From an uncultured Pirellulaceae bacterium (GTDB taxonomy: Bacteria; Planctomycetota; Planctomycetia; Pirellulales; Pirellulaceae): a stretch of 37,473 nt of DNA. The notes below the pieces were generated by a model, which was not told the origin of the DNA, did no database searches, and saw nothing but the letters and a program-made list of their open reading frames with translations. Each line of letters begins with the position of its first letter. Within the stretch, counting starts at the first letter, position 1. The position numbers and the translations under genes were made by a program. Positions 6,959-15,953 of the stretch are shown here, piece after piece. The DNA is taken from contig CALCJM010000130.1 in assembly GCA_937967505.1 (NCBI GenBank), positions 1-37,473 of the forward strand. The letters run 5' to 3'.

Positions 6959-9900
6959 TTAAAAGCGCGTGATCGTCTCGTGCAAATTCAGGATGACCCG
7001 GCAGACTTGGGTCCAGGCGGCCAACTGCGCTCGCGCTTCCTGCGACTCGGGTGTGTTGGTCTTCAGGTTGCCATTTTCGTTCAATCGTGTGGCTTCGTCG
7101 GTGTGCGTGCGGTAACGCGCGACTTGGTCACTGTAGACCTTTTGCAAACCCGCGCGTTCGGCCGCATTGGCCGACCGCCCCACCGCCAACTGAAACCCTC
7201 GATCCAGAATCGCCCCAAAATCTTCATTCGTATTGACGGGCTGAATTCTGACCGCCATTGCGCGGGCCGCTTCGACGAAGGAAGGGTCGTTCAGTAACGT
7301 CAGCGCCTGTTGGGGGCTGTTGGATTCGGTCCGGTCGGCCACACATTCGTCGCGCGCGGGCGCGTCAAAGTTGACCAGCATTGGATGCAGGAATGTGCGT
7401 TGCCAGTGCATATAGACACCCCGTCGGTACTGAAACGGTCCGTGGCTGGCGGTGTAGGTGCGATTGGGAAACTGGAGGTTGCCGTAGTGCCCGTCCGGCT
7501 GATACGGGAACACGCTGGGGCCACCTATCAGACGGGTCTCCAGCAATCCGGCGATCGCCAATGCGTTGTCGCGCACCGCTTCCGCCTCCAGACGCCGCGC
7601 TGATTGCTGTGACAACAGGCGATTGTACGGATCGATGTCTTTCAAATCTGAACGTACTGCTGCTGCCTGCCGGTAAGTGTGACTGTGGACGATCAGGCGA
7701 ACCAGATTCTTCATGTCCCAATTGTCTCGAAATTCAGCAGCCAGCCAATCCAGCAGTTCCGGGTGGCTGGGCCATTCGCCCTGGTTGCCCAGATCGTCAA
7801 GTTTATTGGAAAGGCCTTTGCCGAAGAAGTGTTTCCATGTCCGGTTGACGTAGTGCCGTGCCACCAACGGGTTCTGCTTTGCTACCAACCATCGCGCGAG
7901 GTCCAGGCGGGTCTGGCGAGGCTGTTTCTTCTGTTCTTCAAAAGCGATGTGACCGGGGAGAAACGCCGGCGTGGCGGGCAGAACCTCTGCGCCGGATTGG
8001 TCCTGCCAGTTTCCGCGCCTCAGTACGCGCGCGGTTTTGATTTGCTGATCCGGAATGGTTTGGGCGATTGTGGTCAGCGCGTATCCAGATCGCGCGGCAA
8101 TGATCTGATCGCGAATTTTGGTCAGTTGTTGGGCGTATTGGCCGGCCGGTGTCGTGGCCCAATACCAGGCCGACAAAATGGCCCGTTTGTCGGACGGTTC
8201 CAGCGGCTGGTCGGCAGAAAGTCGCAGGAGCGCCTGTTGCAGGTTGTTGGAGTACATGGACTTGCCAACCGAAAACCTTGCCAGCGGCGAAACGGCCAGT
8301 TCGAATTTCCCGATGTCAGCGGACTTCAGCGTAATGATCAGTTTGTCCTCATCCTCCAATATCAGCGGTTGCTTTAGCCGGTACCACGCTGTGTGAGTGC
8401 TCCTTGCTTCGTCCCGTGGAAGCTGCCAGTTGGCAGGACCGGACTGCCAGATGTCTCCGACAAACAAGGGGGGGCGGCCGCTGACGTATTTGATCGGGGC
8501 GTCCCGGTCAGCCAAAGTGAATTCAACCTCAACAGGTGTGGGCATCTCGGCTTCGCCAACGCGGATAACTTGCGCCGACAAGGAAACCCGAAACCGCCCG
8601 TCGCCCGATCTGCCCACATAGCCCTTGTTGGCTTCGTCGGGGATCACGCTCAATCGCAGCGTGCGGATGGCCAAAGGGTCTTTGTTGCTACCGACCGGCA
8701 ACTGTGAGGTGACCGTAAACGTTTGCCCTTTGATCGCCGGTCCGACCACATCAACGCGCTGTCCCTTTTTGATGCCGCTGATGGAATCTGGATGGTTGGT
8801 ATCGATCTGTGGACCTATATGTAGTGTTTTCCAGCCGTCCTTGTGGCGTTCCAGCCATTGTTGATTCTTTGTCAACCAGTCCTGCAATTGGCGATCGTTA
8901 AATTGTTTTGTGACAGCCGCCGTTTCTGTTTCCAGACGGGATTCGAGAAACAAGATCTGTTGCTCCAAAGACTGGCTTTTGAATCGCAGTTCTGGCGGAA
9001 AGGGATACTCGTTGGTGAAGCCTTGCAGGTCAGGATTGGGGGTGTATTTATAGGTCGTATAGACGCCCCACTGCCGCAGGTCGTCAAAATAGGCTCCCAA
9101 CGAATAGAAGTCGCGCGCGGTAAAGGGGTCATATTTATGATTGTGACATTCGCAGCAGCCCGTCGTCGCCCCCAACCACGCCGTGCCCAGCATGCGCACG
9201 CGATCGGCCGTGTATTTTGCCAGGTATTCATCGGGTTGAGCCCCACCCTCGCGCGTCATCATGTTCAGACGCACTAACCCAGTCGCGATCAATTGCTGTT
9301 GATCAGGGTTCTCAAGCAGGTCGCCTGCCAGTTGTTCGATGGTGAATTCGTCGAAGGGTTTGTTGTTGTTAAGTGCCTCGATCACGTAATCGCGATATGC
9401 GAAATTATTTTGGTTTTGGTCTCCGTGAAAACCGACGGTGTCCGAAAAACGCACGATATCCAGCCATTGGGTGGCCATGCGTTCGCCGTAGTGGGGCGAT
9501 GCCAACAAGCGTTCCACTTGCGTTTGCCACGCATCATCAGAAGTGTCCTGTTCAAAGGCTGCCAGCTGCGCCGGCGTTGGTGGCAAACCAATCAGGTCCA
9601 GGCTCAAACGACGCAGCAACGTTCGGCGGTCGGCGACGCGTGTTGGCTGTAATCCAGCCGTCGCCAGACGGGATTGAATGAATCGGTCGATCGGTGATGG
9701 CTGGTCTTTCGGTACATCGCCGGGTGTCACGATAGCGATTGGAGGAATCTCGGGTCGCACCAGGGGTGCCCAAGACCAGTGTGGTTGGTATTGCGCCCCT
9801 TGGTCGATCCATTTTTCAATCAGCGCTTTTTCGTAGTCTGATAACTGATGACGAAAATCGGCTGGCGGCATCGGATCCGTGCTGTCGGAGATTCTCTGGA

Positions 9901-10255
9901 AGACCTGGGATGCGCTGGCATCGCCGGGAACAATGGCCTGTTCGGTGGCCACCTCAAAACTGTCCAGTCTCAGGCCACTGGAATTTTCCTCTTCGTCAGG
10001 TCCGTGGCAGGTAAAGCACGTGTTGGACATGATTGGACGAATGTGGGCATTGAAGAAGACTGTTTCGGGAAGTTCGACGTTCGCCTGTTGGGCTCGTCCA
10101 GCAGAACCTACGGTAGATGCTGCTTGTGGCTGGTCCGCGATCGCCGCGGCAGACAGGCCGATGATGGTGGTCGTCAGCATCCCGAAACAGGTTCGGAGGA
10201 AATTGGTTGTGCTTTGGTGTAAGCGGTTGAACATAGGAGGTTCTAAAAAAGCCAT
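6959..10255 (-). CDS. Planctomycete c-type cytochrome with DUF1549 and DUF1553 domains
   Basis: A very large exported protein (1098 residues from the ATG at 10255; a second ATG at 10234 is also possible). A hydrophobic signal segment lies at about residues 22-41. The haem site is C-F-T-C-H at 80-84 (PSC1 domain), followed by DUF1549 (about 188-400, containing C-C-E-C-H-N-H-K-Y-D-P near 367-377) and DUF1553 (about 790-1050). The middle 480-700 region is beta-rich and unassigned. Proteins with this order are characteristic of planctomycetes and are thought to act in the periplasm, but their redox partner and substrate are unknown. It is the first gene of a two-gene operon with the DUF1501 gene. 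No ribosome-binding site stands out at either start. Confidence 0.9.
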   Translation of the reverse strand: MAFLEPPMFNRLHQSTTNFLRTCFGMLTTTIIGLSAAAIADQPQAASTVGSAGRAQQANVELPETVFFNAHIRPIMSNTCFTCHGPDEEENSSGLRLDSFEVATEQAIVPGDASASQVFQRISDSTDPMPPADFRHQLSDYEKALIEKWIDQGAQYQPHWSWAPLVRPEIPPIAIVTPGDVPKDQPSPIDRFIQSRLATAGLQPTRVADRRTLLRRLSLDLIGLPPTPAQLAAFEQDTSDDAWQTQVERLLASPHYGERMATQWLDIVRFSDTVGFHGDQNQNNFAYRDYVIEALNNNKPFDEFTIEQLAGDLLENPDQQQLIATGLVRLNMMTREGGAQPDEYLAKYTADRVRMLGTAWLGATTGCCECHNHKYDPFTARDFYSLGAYFDDLRQWGVYTTYKYTPNPDLQGFTNEYPFPPELRFKSQSLEQQILFLESRLETETAAVTKQFNDRQLQDWLTKNQQWLERHKDGWKTLHIGPQIDTNHPDSISGIKKGQRVDVVGPAIKGQTFTVTSQLPVGSNKDPLAIRTLRLSVIPDEANKGYVGRSGDGRFRVSLSAQVIRVGEAEMPTPVEVEFTLADRDAPIKYVSGRPPLFVGDIWQSGPANWQLPRDEARSTHTAWYRLKQPLILEDEDKLIITLKSADIGKFELAVSPLARFSVGKSMYSNNLQQALLRLSADQPLEPSDKRAILSAWYWATTPAGQYAQQLTKIRDQIIAARSGYALTTIAQTIPDQQIKTARVLRRGNWQDQSGAEVLPATPAFLPGHIAFEEQKKQPRQTRLDLARWLVAKQNPLVARHYVNRTWKHFFGKGLSNKLDDLGNQGEWPSHPELLDWLAAEFRDNWDMKNLVRLIVHSHTYRQAAAVRSDLKDIDPYNRLLSQQSARRLEAEAVRDNALAIAGLLETRLIGGPSVFPYQPDGHYGNLQFPNRTYTASHGPFQYRRGVYMHWQRTFLHPMLVNFDAPARDECVADRTESNSPQQALTLLNDPSFVEAARAMAVRIQPVNTNEDFGAILDRGFQLAVGRSANAAERAGLQKVYSDQVARYRTHTDEATRLNENGNLKTNTPESQEARAQLAAWTQVCRVILNLHETITRF

Positions 10256-10404
10256 TGAATCAAATCACCCAACAATAGAACCCGCCGTATGCCTGTTGGC
10301 ATCGCAGTTTGCCGGAATAAACATGTGTCCTCTGGAGTTTTAACAAAAAACGGGTTAGATTCAGGCAAAATTTTGTGCATGTGCGTCTGCTCAAAAGAAC
10401 TATT

Positions 10405-10421
10405 TTGATCCTCAAGATCAA
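10405..10421. promoter_or_regulatory. Dyad TTGATC-N5-GATCAA upstream of the Rieske gene
   Basis: A perfect six-base inverted repeat with a 5-bp spacer, 26 bp before the Rieske ATG and in the divergent interval between it and the cytochrome gene. The spacing suits a dimeric repressor site. No regulator is identified, so function is inference. Confidence 0.3.
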
Positions 10422-10446
10422 TCGATACCTTAAAGAAATAACGAAC

Positions 10447-10761
10447 ATGAGCGATTTTTTACCGGCAGCCCAAACTTCAGACCTCAAAGACGGCGAAAAA
10501 ATGCTGGCCGAGGTCGATGACCGGCTGGTCATTTTGTTTCAGGTGGGGGCGGATTACTTCTGTATTGACGATGTCTGTACCCATGATGGCGGCACGTTGA
10601 GCGACGGAGAACACGCGGGTTTTGAGATCACTTGTCCACGCCACGGGGCAAAATTTGATATTCGCTGCGGCAAAGCGATGTGCATGCCGGCGACACAGGA
10701 TACAGCGTCCCACGAAGTAAAGGTCGACGGCGATACGATTCTGGTTAAAATTAGTCAATAA
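10447..10761 (+). CDS. Rieske [2Fe-2S] ferredoxin-like protein
   Basis: A 104-residue single-domain protein, starting at the ATG at 10447 because residues upstream in the frame lack family similarity. The Rieske cluster motifs are complete: C-T-H-D-G-G (Cys44, His46) and C-P-R-H-G-A-K-F-D (Cys63, His66). This is the small soluble type used as an electron carrier for dioxygenases or found next to suf genes. There is no signal peptide, so it is cytoplasmic. The SufT-like gene follows 86 bp downstream on the same strand, which fits a role connected with Fe-S cluster assembly rather than dioxygenase reduction. The remaining suf genes are not in this window. Confidence 0.88.
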   Translation: MSDFLPAAQTSDLKDGEKMLAEVDDRLVILFQVGADYFCIDDVCTHDGGTLSDGEHAGFEITCPRHGAKFDIRCGKAMCMPATQDTASHEVKVDGDTILVKISQ

Positions 10762-10847
10762 ACGGCGACCGCCAGTGTGCAGGCCCCGCATGCCTGCCAC
10801 GAAATTTCGGGAAGCCCCTCAAGTATACCCCATTGGAAGACTCGATT

Positions 10848-11198
10848 ATGTCATTGCATGAAGATCATGTGCGTGAAGCCCTCAAACAAGTTATTGATCC
10901 TGAACTGTTCGTCAACATTGTTGACTTGGGTTTGATTTACGTTGTCGATGTTAACCCTGTCAAAGAAACAGAAGGGGCAGAAGGAACGGAAGGGGCAGAC
11001 AGCCAATACAAGGTTGATATCGAAATGACCATGACCAGCCCCATGTGCCCGGCCGGCCCGCAACTGGTTGCTGAAACCAAAAAGTACGCCGGCGAATTGG
11101 AAAACGTGGCCGATGTCGAAGTCAAGGTCGTCATGGATCCACCATGGACGCAGGATATGATGACCGATGACGCGCGCGATCAACTGGGTATCTTTTAG
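10848..11198 (+). CDS. SufT-like MIP18 (DUF59) family protein
   Basis: A 116-residue MIP18/DUF59 domain protein. D-P-E-L at residues 17-20, V-D-L-G-L-I near 25-30 and the T-S-P-M-C-P block with Cys67 are the family hallmarks. Members such as SufT help maturation of Fe-S proteins. The ATG at 10848 is chosen over the TTG at 10833. Residues about 40-52 are an acidic low-complexity insertion made of short repeats of E-G-A/T, encoded by near-repeats of GAAGGGGCA/GAAGGAACG, in the loop between the second and third core strands. It lies downstream of the Rieske gene and was probably co-transcribed with it. Confidence 0.85.
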   Translation: MSLHEDHVREALKQVIDPELFVNIVDLGLIYVVDVNPVKETEGAEGTEGADSQYKVDIEMTMTSPMCPAGPQLVAETKKYAGELENVADVEVKVVMDPPWTQDMMTDDARDQLGIF

Positions 11199-11252
11199 TC
11201 GATCATTCCGCCACGTAGCGATGATCGCCAGAGCGTGAACCACGATTATGCA

Positions 11253-11283
11253 ACGTGGCTACCCCTGCCAGAGCGTGGAGCCC
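11253..11283 (+). repeat. Dispersed intergenic motif, copy 1
   Basis: A 31-base motif of the form ACGTRGCTACC followed by GCCAGA..GTGGA. It matches 25908-25938 at about 24 of 31 positions. A weaker partial relative (CACGTAGCGATGATCGCCAGAGCGTGAACC region, 11212-11241) lies just upstream. The rest of 11199-11375 holds no gene. Confidence 0.4.
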
Positions 11284-11375
11284 AATCATCCATCAATCCA
11301 CAAATGCCGTGCACGCCAAGGCATTTGGCTTAAGTACTATCGAACTGTCCATTAACCACCGTTGACCCCAACGCG

Positions 11376-12392
11376 CTATCGCGCCGCTCCGTCGCTTCCA
11401 GACTGGCCACGCCCATTGAGTAGTACCGGTACCTTTGACCGATGGCGTTTCAGGATTTCCTGAAATGCCTCGCGCTGCATTGTTCTGTCAAGTTTCTTTT
11501 GACACTGATCAATAGTGCGGTCTCCCGGTTGTCGATTAAGTACTCTCACGATGTGGATGCCCAATCCGGTTTCAAAGGGCACGCTGAATTCTCGGGGCTG
11601 GTGAGAAAACACCTGTTCCGCAAACCGCGGCGGCATGGGATAGGCGTACTCAATCCAGCCGACATAGCCCGGATAGCCGTCTGAGCTGCTGCTGTTGGGG
11701 GACGCAGAGCCTCGGTTGGGGCTGTTGGAATGGGCCAGCACTTCTGCTTTCCAGACCTCTTCAATCGACACATCAGCCTTGGTTAGCCGGTTGTGGATCT
11801 CTGTTGCCAGTTGAAGTTTGTCGGCGCGATTGAGGGAATTGACCTTAAGTAAAATCTGGGCCACCTCGACTTTGCTGCCGTCGAACTGAAAACCCCATCG
11901 CACGAATGCCTTTTGACGTTGCGATTCATTGGTCAATAATTTTTGGGTGTACAGATGCCAATGGTGTCGCCACCGCATTTCCAGTTCCAGATCTTGCCGG
12001 TGTTGGTCATTTTGCGTTAGCCACAGGTCGAGCGTTCGTCCCGATCGCGCCAGTTGGTCCTCCATTTTTTTGATGGCGACCTTCACATCAAAGGGCGGCA
12101 TACCGGTCTGTGATTCAAGATAGTCTAGCACAATGGTTCGGTCGATCAGATGTTGCCGTGCGATAGCGCGAGTGGTTTCGGAACCGGCTTGTGCCGAAAA
12201 AATCCCACTGATGCGATTAGCAATCAGGCGGTCAACCGCGCGACGAGTGACTGGAGTTTGTCCGACACGGGCAACGGTCCTTATTTGATTTGTGGCTGAC
12301 GGAGAATCTTGGGCCGCGCGGCCCGAGATTGGCACGGTCAGTAATATCACCAACAGCAACAGCAACAGAAAAAAATGCCCTTTCACAGCCAC
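11376..12392 (-). CDS. Exported parvulin-type (PpiC/SurA-like) peptidyl-prolyl isomerase
   Basis: A 338-residue protein with a strong signal sequence: a Leu-rich core at residues 6-20 and cleavage probably after about residue 27. The N-terminal half is helical and charged, as in the chaperone part of SurA/PrsA proteins. The C-terminal half carries a parvulin-like domain: V-E-V-A-Q-I-L-L-K-V near 182, G-Y-V-G-W-I near 245, and a closing F-E-T-G-L-G-I-H-I-V-R-V near 285. It should act on exported or outer-membrane proteins in the periplasm. The start is a GTG at 12392. A Ser/Asn-rich insertion interrupts the domain at about residues 221-237. It is downstream of, and on the same strand as, the gene at 12489. 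Confidence 0.75.
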   Translation of the reverse strand: MAVKGHFFLLLLLLVILLTVPISGRAAQDSPSATNQIRTVARVGQTPVTRRAVDRLIANRISGIFSAQAGSETTRAIARQHLIDRTIVLDYLESQTGMPPFDVKVAIKKMEDQLARSGRTLDLWLTQNDQHRQDLELEMRWRHHWHLYTQKLLTNESQRQKAFVRWGFQFDGSKVEVAQILLKVNSLNRADKLQLATEIHNRLTKADVSIEEVWKAEVLAHSNSPNRGSASPNSSSSDGYPGYVGWIEYAYPMPPRFAEQVFSHQPREFSVPFETGLGIHIVRVLNRQPGDRTIDQCQKKLDRTMQREAFQEILKRHRSKVPVLLNGRGQSGSDGAAR

Positions 12393-12488
12393 ACTCTTTT
12401 GGGGTTCGGGCCAGATATTGATACTCGTCAGGCCGCGTTGATCTTTCCGGGATTACATAAAAGATGTTTTCTGCCGAAGTTGGCAGTA

Positions 12489-13826
12489 TCACGGTAAAGG
12501 CACATTATTCAATTCAAAATCGAGGTCTACTTTGACGATCGCCGCTGGCGTCTTGTAGACCAGATTGCAGACCGCCGGATCTTCCTCGAATAAATACCGC
12601 ACGATCATGCGCTGCCCTTTTTGCATTAACGTTTCGCTGGCGACCGCCTCAAATCTTTCGTCGTCCCGGATCAATTCCACCACGTTGTCGTAGGCCCAAC
12701 CTAGGTGACTGTCCAGTTTGTTGGATTCATCATCAAAGGAAAGTTCCACCGTCACTGCGAACAGATCTTCGTTTGTTTCATAACCGTGCCAGATGACCGT
12801 CGCGCCGCTTTTAGTTTGCTGCACGCCGGACTCCAAATCTTCCAACCCCACAAAGGTGAAGGTCTCCAGCCGTCCCGGTAAAACGGCTTGTAGGGTGCCC
12901 CTGATTTTGTCCAGCTGCGATACCTCGCGCGAGACCAGCGGCAATGTCACCGGAAACGTGGTTTCGGGAATCTCTGCCTGAATCACACTGGATACTTTGC
13001 CTGTTTTGCGAGGCGGAATATTGTTGCCTTGGTCGTCAACGATCTCCAGCTGTCCCGTTTCAAATTCGATTGAAATTGGCGTCACACGTGGCTCCCAACG
13101 CGTTAGAAGCTCAATGTTGGTGAAGCAGAGCGCTGGATTGAGGAGGTTGCGCGTTGAAGTGACTCGCGCGACTTCCAGATGAAGTATTCCCGTTGTTGTA
13201 CTCGGTGGTGTGATGGCAGCATCGCGGACTGCTGGTGCATTCACGCTTTTGGGCCGCAGCACCATCGTGCCGGCATTTCCACCGTAGGGATCCAGTTCAA
13301 GGTCGCCTGCACTGGTCACTGCGTCCAATGCATCCCAAAAACTACCTCCGGAGATGCTCTGTTCGATTATTTTTTCGCCGGTGGCCGGGTCCGTGTCTTG
13401 GTGCAACAAAATTCGGTTGCCACTTTGTGCGTTGATGATCAGCAGCGCGTCTTTGAGTAACACTCCGGATTCGAGGTTGATGACGGACGCCAGCAAGGTT
13501 CGGGTGACGGCTTTTTTTTCCAATGCCTTTCGAACCTGTAGCACGCGCTGGATGTAGTCCGTGGTTGCGTCATCGCTGGGAACATCGATGAAGTCCAGTG
13601 CATCGGGAGATAGCCTGGTCAGTGATGCCTGAGCATCGTCGCGCTGTCCAATGTCGTCCCCCCGTAATTGCTCCAGCAGGTCGGTGACCTGGTTCAGAAA
13701 TGCCAATTCTTCGTTTTGGGCCTTGGCGACCGCAGGCTGGAGTGTCGCGGCCGCCAATATGACGGCCAGCAGGCTAATTCTCGCCATGTAAATTGCGGTA
13801 AATCGAATGATGTTTTTTTGCAACAT
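12489..13826 (-). CDS. Exported protein, function unknown
   Basis: About 445 residues. Possible starts are the ATG at 13826 (chosen), a TTG at 13835 and an ATG at 13787, which would give a compact signal peptide ending near A-V-A-K-A. The mature protein begins with a helical region (E-E-L-A-F-L-N-Q-V and following) and then beta-rich segments. The 140-210 stretch (D-A-L-L-I-I-N-A-Q-S-G-N-R-I then D-A-L-D) resembles the small N/STN-like domains of secretin-related proteins, but only loosely. No catalytic motif is seen. It lies 96 bp upstream of the PPIase gene on the same strand, so they may be co-transcribed and the PPIase may help fold it. It is divergent from the DUF1570 gene. Confidence 0.65.
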   Translation of the reverse strand: MLQKNIIRFTAIYMARISLLAVILAAATLQPAVAKAQNEELAFLNQVTDLLEQLRGDDIGQRDDAQASLTRLSPDALDFIDVPSDDATTDYIQRVLQVRKALEKKAVTRTLLASVINLESGVLLKDALLIINAQSGNRILLHQDTDPATGEKIIEQSISGGSFWDALDAVTSAGDLELDPYGGNAGTMVLRPKSVNAPAVRDAAITPPSTTTGILHLEVARVTSTRNLLNPALCFTNIELLTRWEPRVTPISIEFETGQLEIVDDQGNNIPPRKTGKVSSVIQAEIPETTFPVTLPLVSREVSQLDKIRGTLQAVLPGRLETFTFVGLEDLESGVQQTKSGATVIWHGYETNEDLFAVTVELSFDDESNKLDSHLGWAYDNVVELIRDDERFEAVASETLMQKGQRMIVRYLFEEDPAVCNLVYKTPAAIVKVDLDFELNNVPLP

Positions 13827-13955
13827 GAGTCCCAACCCTGTTTCGTACCTTCAACAAATTCCCGACCAGAATTCACAAATGGTTTTCCGACCGTTCAATA
13901 GCGAAACCAATTCAGGAATTATACCAGTAATCAGCATTTGCGTTCAAAGATTGGT

Positions 13956-13990
13956 GGGGCAGTGTCCTAGGTTTGGGTGCCCCATTTTTT
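13956..13990 (+). terminator. Terminator-like hairpin in the leader of the DUF1570 gene
   Basis: GGGGCA (13956-13961) and TGCCCC (13978-13983) form a 6-bp stem, followed at once by ATTTTTT (13984-13990). The loop is 16 bases and contains CCTAGG. There is no co-directional gene between here and 11198, so this would have to act on a leader transcript starting inside the 200-bp divergent interval. Confidence 0.35.
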
Positions 13991-14025
13991 GTGCCCTTTC
14001 ACGAATCTGTCAGAATGCTCTGCCG

Positions 14026-15207
14026 ATGAACCGACCTACAAACCTTGTGCGCTTTTCCCGCATGTTCTGGATTACGATTGCGTTCTTTTCTATGCTCTCG
14101 TCGGCCGTCAATGTCTTTGGTCAACGCACCCCCAAGGTGAAAACCGACAATTCCGAGGGAGAATACGGCAGCATCATCATTAAAGTGACGCACAAGAATC
14201 GTGTCTTGATCGGGAATCCGCTGATTTGGGATGGGCAGTACATGCAGTTGCTGCGACGCGATGGACGCATGTCGCAGGTTCCCGTTAGTTCCCATGATGA
14301 TTATGAGATCCTGCCCGGGAAATTCAAACCATACTCGAAAACCTTGATGATGCGTCGCCTGCAAAAGGAGTTTGGCACCAATTATACCGTATCGATGACG
14401 CCCAGCTTTCTGGTGGTTCACCCCAAGGGCGACTATCAGACTTGGGCCAAGCCATTTGAAGATCTGAATATCCGGTTCGCGAACTATTTTTTGACGCGCG
14501 GGGCACACATCAAGCCCTCTAGGTTTCCGATGGTGGCGGTGGTGCTCCGGACGCGTCGGGAATTCGATCGCATGCTCTCCTCCTATCACAAAAGCAGTCT
14601 CAGCCCCAATACGCTGGGCTATTACTCGCCCAACAGCAATCGGGTGATCACATACGATCCCTACGAGGGGAAAAAGAAATCGTGGTTGCTGGACACCGAT
14701 ACCATCGTGCACGAGGCAACTCACCAGACCGCTTTTAACCGCGGCATTCACCCACGGTACGGTGTGTCGGCGCGGTGGGTCAGCGAGGGCCTAGCGTGCA
14801 TGTTTGAATCGAGGGGCGTCAACAATAGCTACGCCTTTCCCAAGCAGATCGATCGAATCAATATGGGGCGAATGCTGCCTCTGTTGCAGATGATTGATAG
14901 TGGATCGGCGAAAGGCAATCTGGAGAGAATCGTACGCGACGATCGTCTGTTTCAGTCGAAGACTGATTTGGCCTACGCGTACGCGTGGGGGCTGACGTTT
15001 TACCTAGCCGAGACCAAGCAGCGCGCGTATGTCAGGTTTCTGAGCGAGGACGCTCAACGCGAAAACTTCACGCGTTACTCACGTTCGGATCGAGTCGAGC
15101 AATTCGCAGAAGCGTTTGGCAGCGATTTTGAAAACCTTGAAGCCGATATGTTCAACTATCTCAAACGCATCAAGCTTCCTTCCAGAGCACTCAGCTACCG
15201 ACGTTAG
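14026..15207 (+). CDS. DUF1570 family protein (gluzincin-like peptidase fold)
   Basis: 393 residues from the ATG at 14026. The frame is open upstream to 13807, but that part overlaps the divergent gene's start and has no family character. A signal sequence occupies about residues 14-32 (W-I-T-I-A-F-F-S-M-L...G-Q). The DUF1570 core carries H-E-A-T-H at 228-232, a zinc-binding HExxH site, followed by W-V-S-E-G-L-A-C-M-F-E about 24 residues on, which supplies the third ligand Glu as in gluzincin peptidases. Exported peptidase activity is plausible but unproven for the family, which is abundant in planctomycetes. It ends 68 bp before the convergent exported protein gene. Confidence 0.82.
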   Translation: MNRPTNLVRFSRMFWITIAFFSMLSSAVNVFGQRTPKVKTDNSEGEYGSIIIKVTHKNRVLIGNPLIWDGQYMQLLRRDGRMSQVPVSSHDDYEILPGKFKPYSKTLMMRRLQKEFGTNYTVSMTPSFLVVHPKGDYQTWAKPFEDLNIRFANYFLTRGAHIKPSRFPMVAVVLRTRREFDRMLSSYHKSSLSPNTLGYYSPNSNRVITYDPYEGKKKSWLLDTDTIVHEATHQTAFNRGIHPRYGVSARWVSEGLACMFESRGVNNSYAFPKQIDRINMGRMLPLLQMIDSGSAKGNLERIVRDDRLFQSKTDLAYAYAWGLTFYLAETKQRAYVRFLSEDAQRENFTRYSRSDRVEQFAEAFGSDFENLEADMFNYLKRIKLPSRALSYRR

Positions 15208-15275
15208 TAGACGCAGAGTTATCAAACGCGGTTAGTAGGCGCGGTTATTTGGTGCGTCAACAGAGCGGCAATAAC

Positions 15276-15953
15276 TTATTGCTCAACGCGTTCGAGTACG
15301 AAATACGACAGCGGGATCCGGATAGGTCCAAAATTTGCCGTCGCGCGGCCAATCATGTGATTGTCATCGATCTTGACCAGGCGATCCTCTAGCAGTCGGG
15401 CCGGGTCGTTTTTCGCGTTGCCGCCATTGCGATAGGAGAAAACCACGCCGTGCCCGAATACGCCGCGCTGGTTTGCCGGCTGCACTGCGAACTGCCCTTT
15501 ACGTTCTGCCGCTGGATTGTATCCCATCGTCGATGACTTCATGATGGGATTCCAACCCGAATAACGTACCTGGTGCGACTGTACTTGGTTGACCTGAATG
15601 TTGTCACCCTGCCAACGTCCATTCTGGGGTTTGATTTCTTTGATGAATTGGTTGTACCCGGCGGCCTGAACGATGCCGCGATTAACCCCTCGCCACTGTC
15701 CGGAAAGCTCCTGGGGGGTAGGAGTCGTGCCCTGCATCATGATGCGGCGGTAATGCAACAGCCCTCGGCCAGTGGTGTCCATCATATCGTGGCGTGGCGC
15801 GTCAGGAACGACCGCGTAGTACGTTACCCCGGCATGGTTGACCGCGCGATGGCGTGGCCCCGGTCCCTGAGGCATGACGGGTTGGGCTTGTGAGGATGCG
15901 GCAAACAGGAAACTGGTTGCCACCAGTAATGCGGAGACTGAAGCGATTTTCAT
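15276..15953 (-). CDS. Small secreted protein, function unknown
   Basis: A 225-residue protein with a clear signal peptide (M-K-I-A-S-V-S-A-L-L-V-A, cleavage near A-S-S-Q-A at about 23). The mature part is rich in Gln, Asn, Gly and Arg, starting with a Pro/Gly/His-rich segment. It reads as a single beta-rich domain with repeated R-G-V/G-V-F blocks. No Cys pairs, lipobox or catalytic motif are present. The final segment I-P-L-S-Y-F-V-L-E-R-V would be a closing strand. It is transcribed alone, convergent with the DUF1570 gene. I do not recognise the family. Confidence 0.65.
   Translation of the reverse strand: MKIASVSALLVATSFLFAASSQAQPVMPQGPGPRHRAVNHAGVTYYAVVPDAPRHDMMDTTGRGLLHYRRIMMQGTTPTPQELSGQWRGVNRGIVQAAGYNQFIKEIKPQNGRWQGDNIQVNQVQSHQVRYSGWNPIMKSSTMGYNPAAERKGQFAVQPANQRGVFGHGVVFSYRNGGNAKNDPARLLEDRLVKIDDNHMIGRATANFGPIRIPLSYFVLERVEQ

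Noticed and set aside
15268-15282. GCAATA-ACT-TATTGC hairpin between convergent genes as a bidirectional terminator
   Set aside because: No T tract on either side, and the stem is short and AT-rich.
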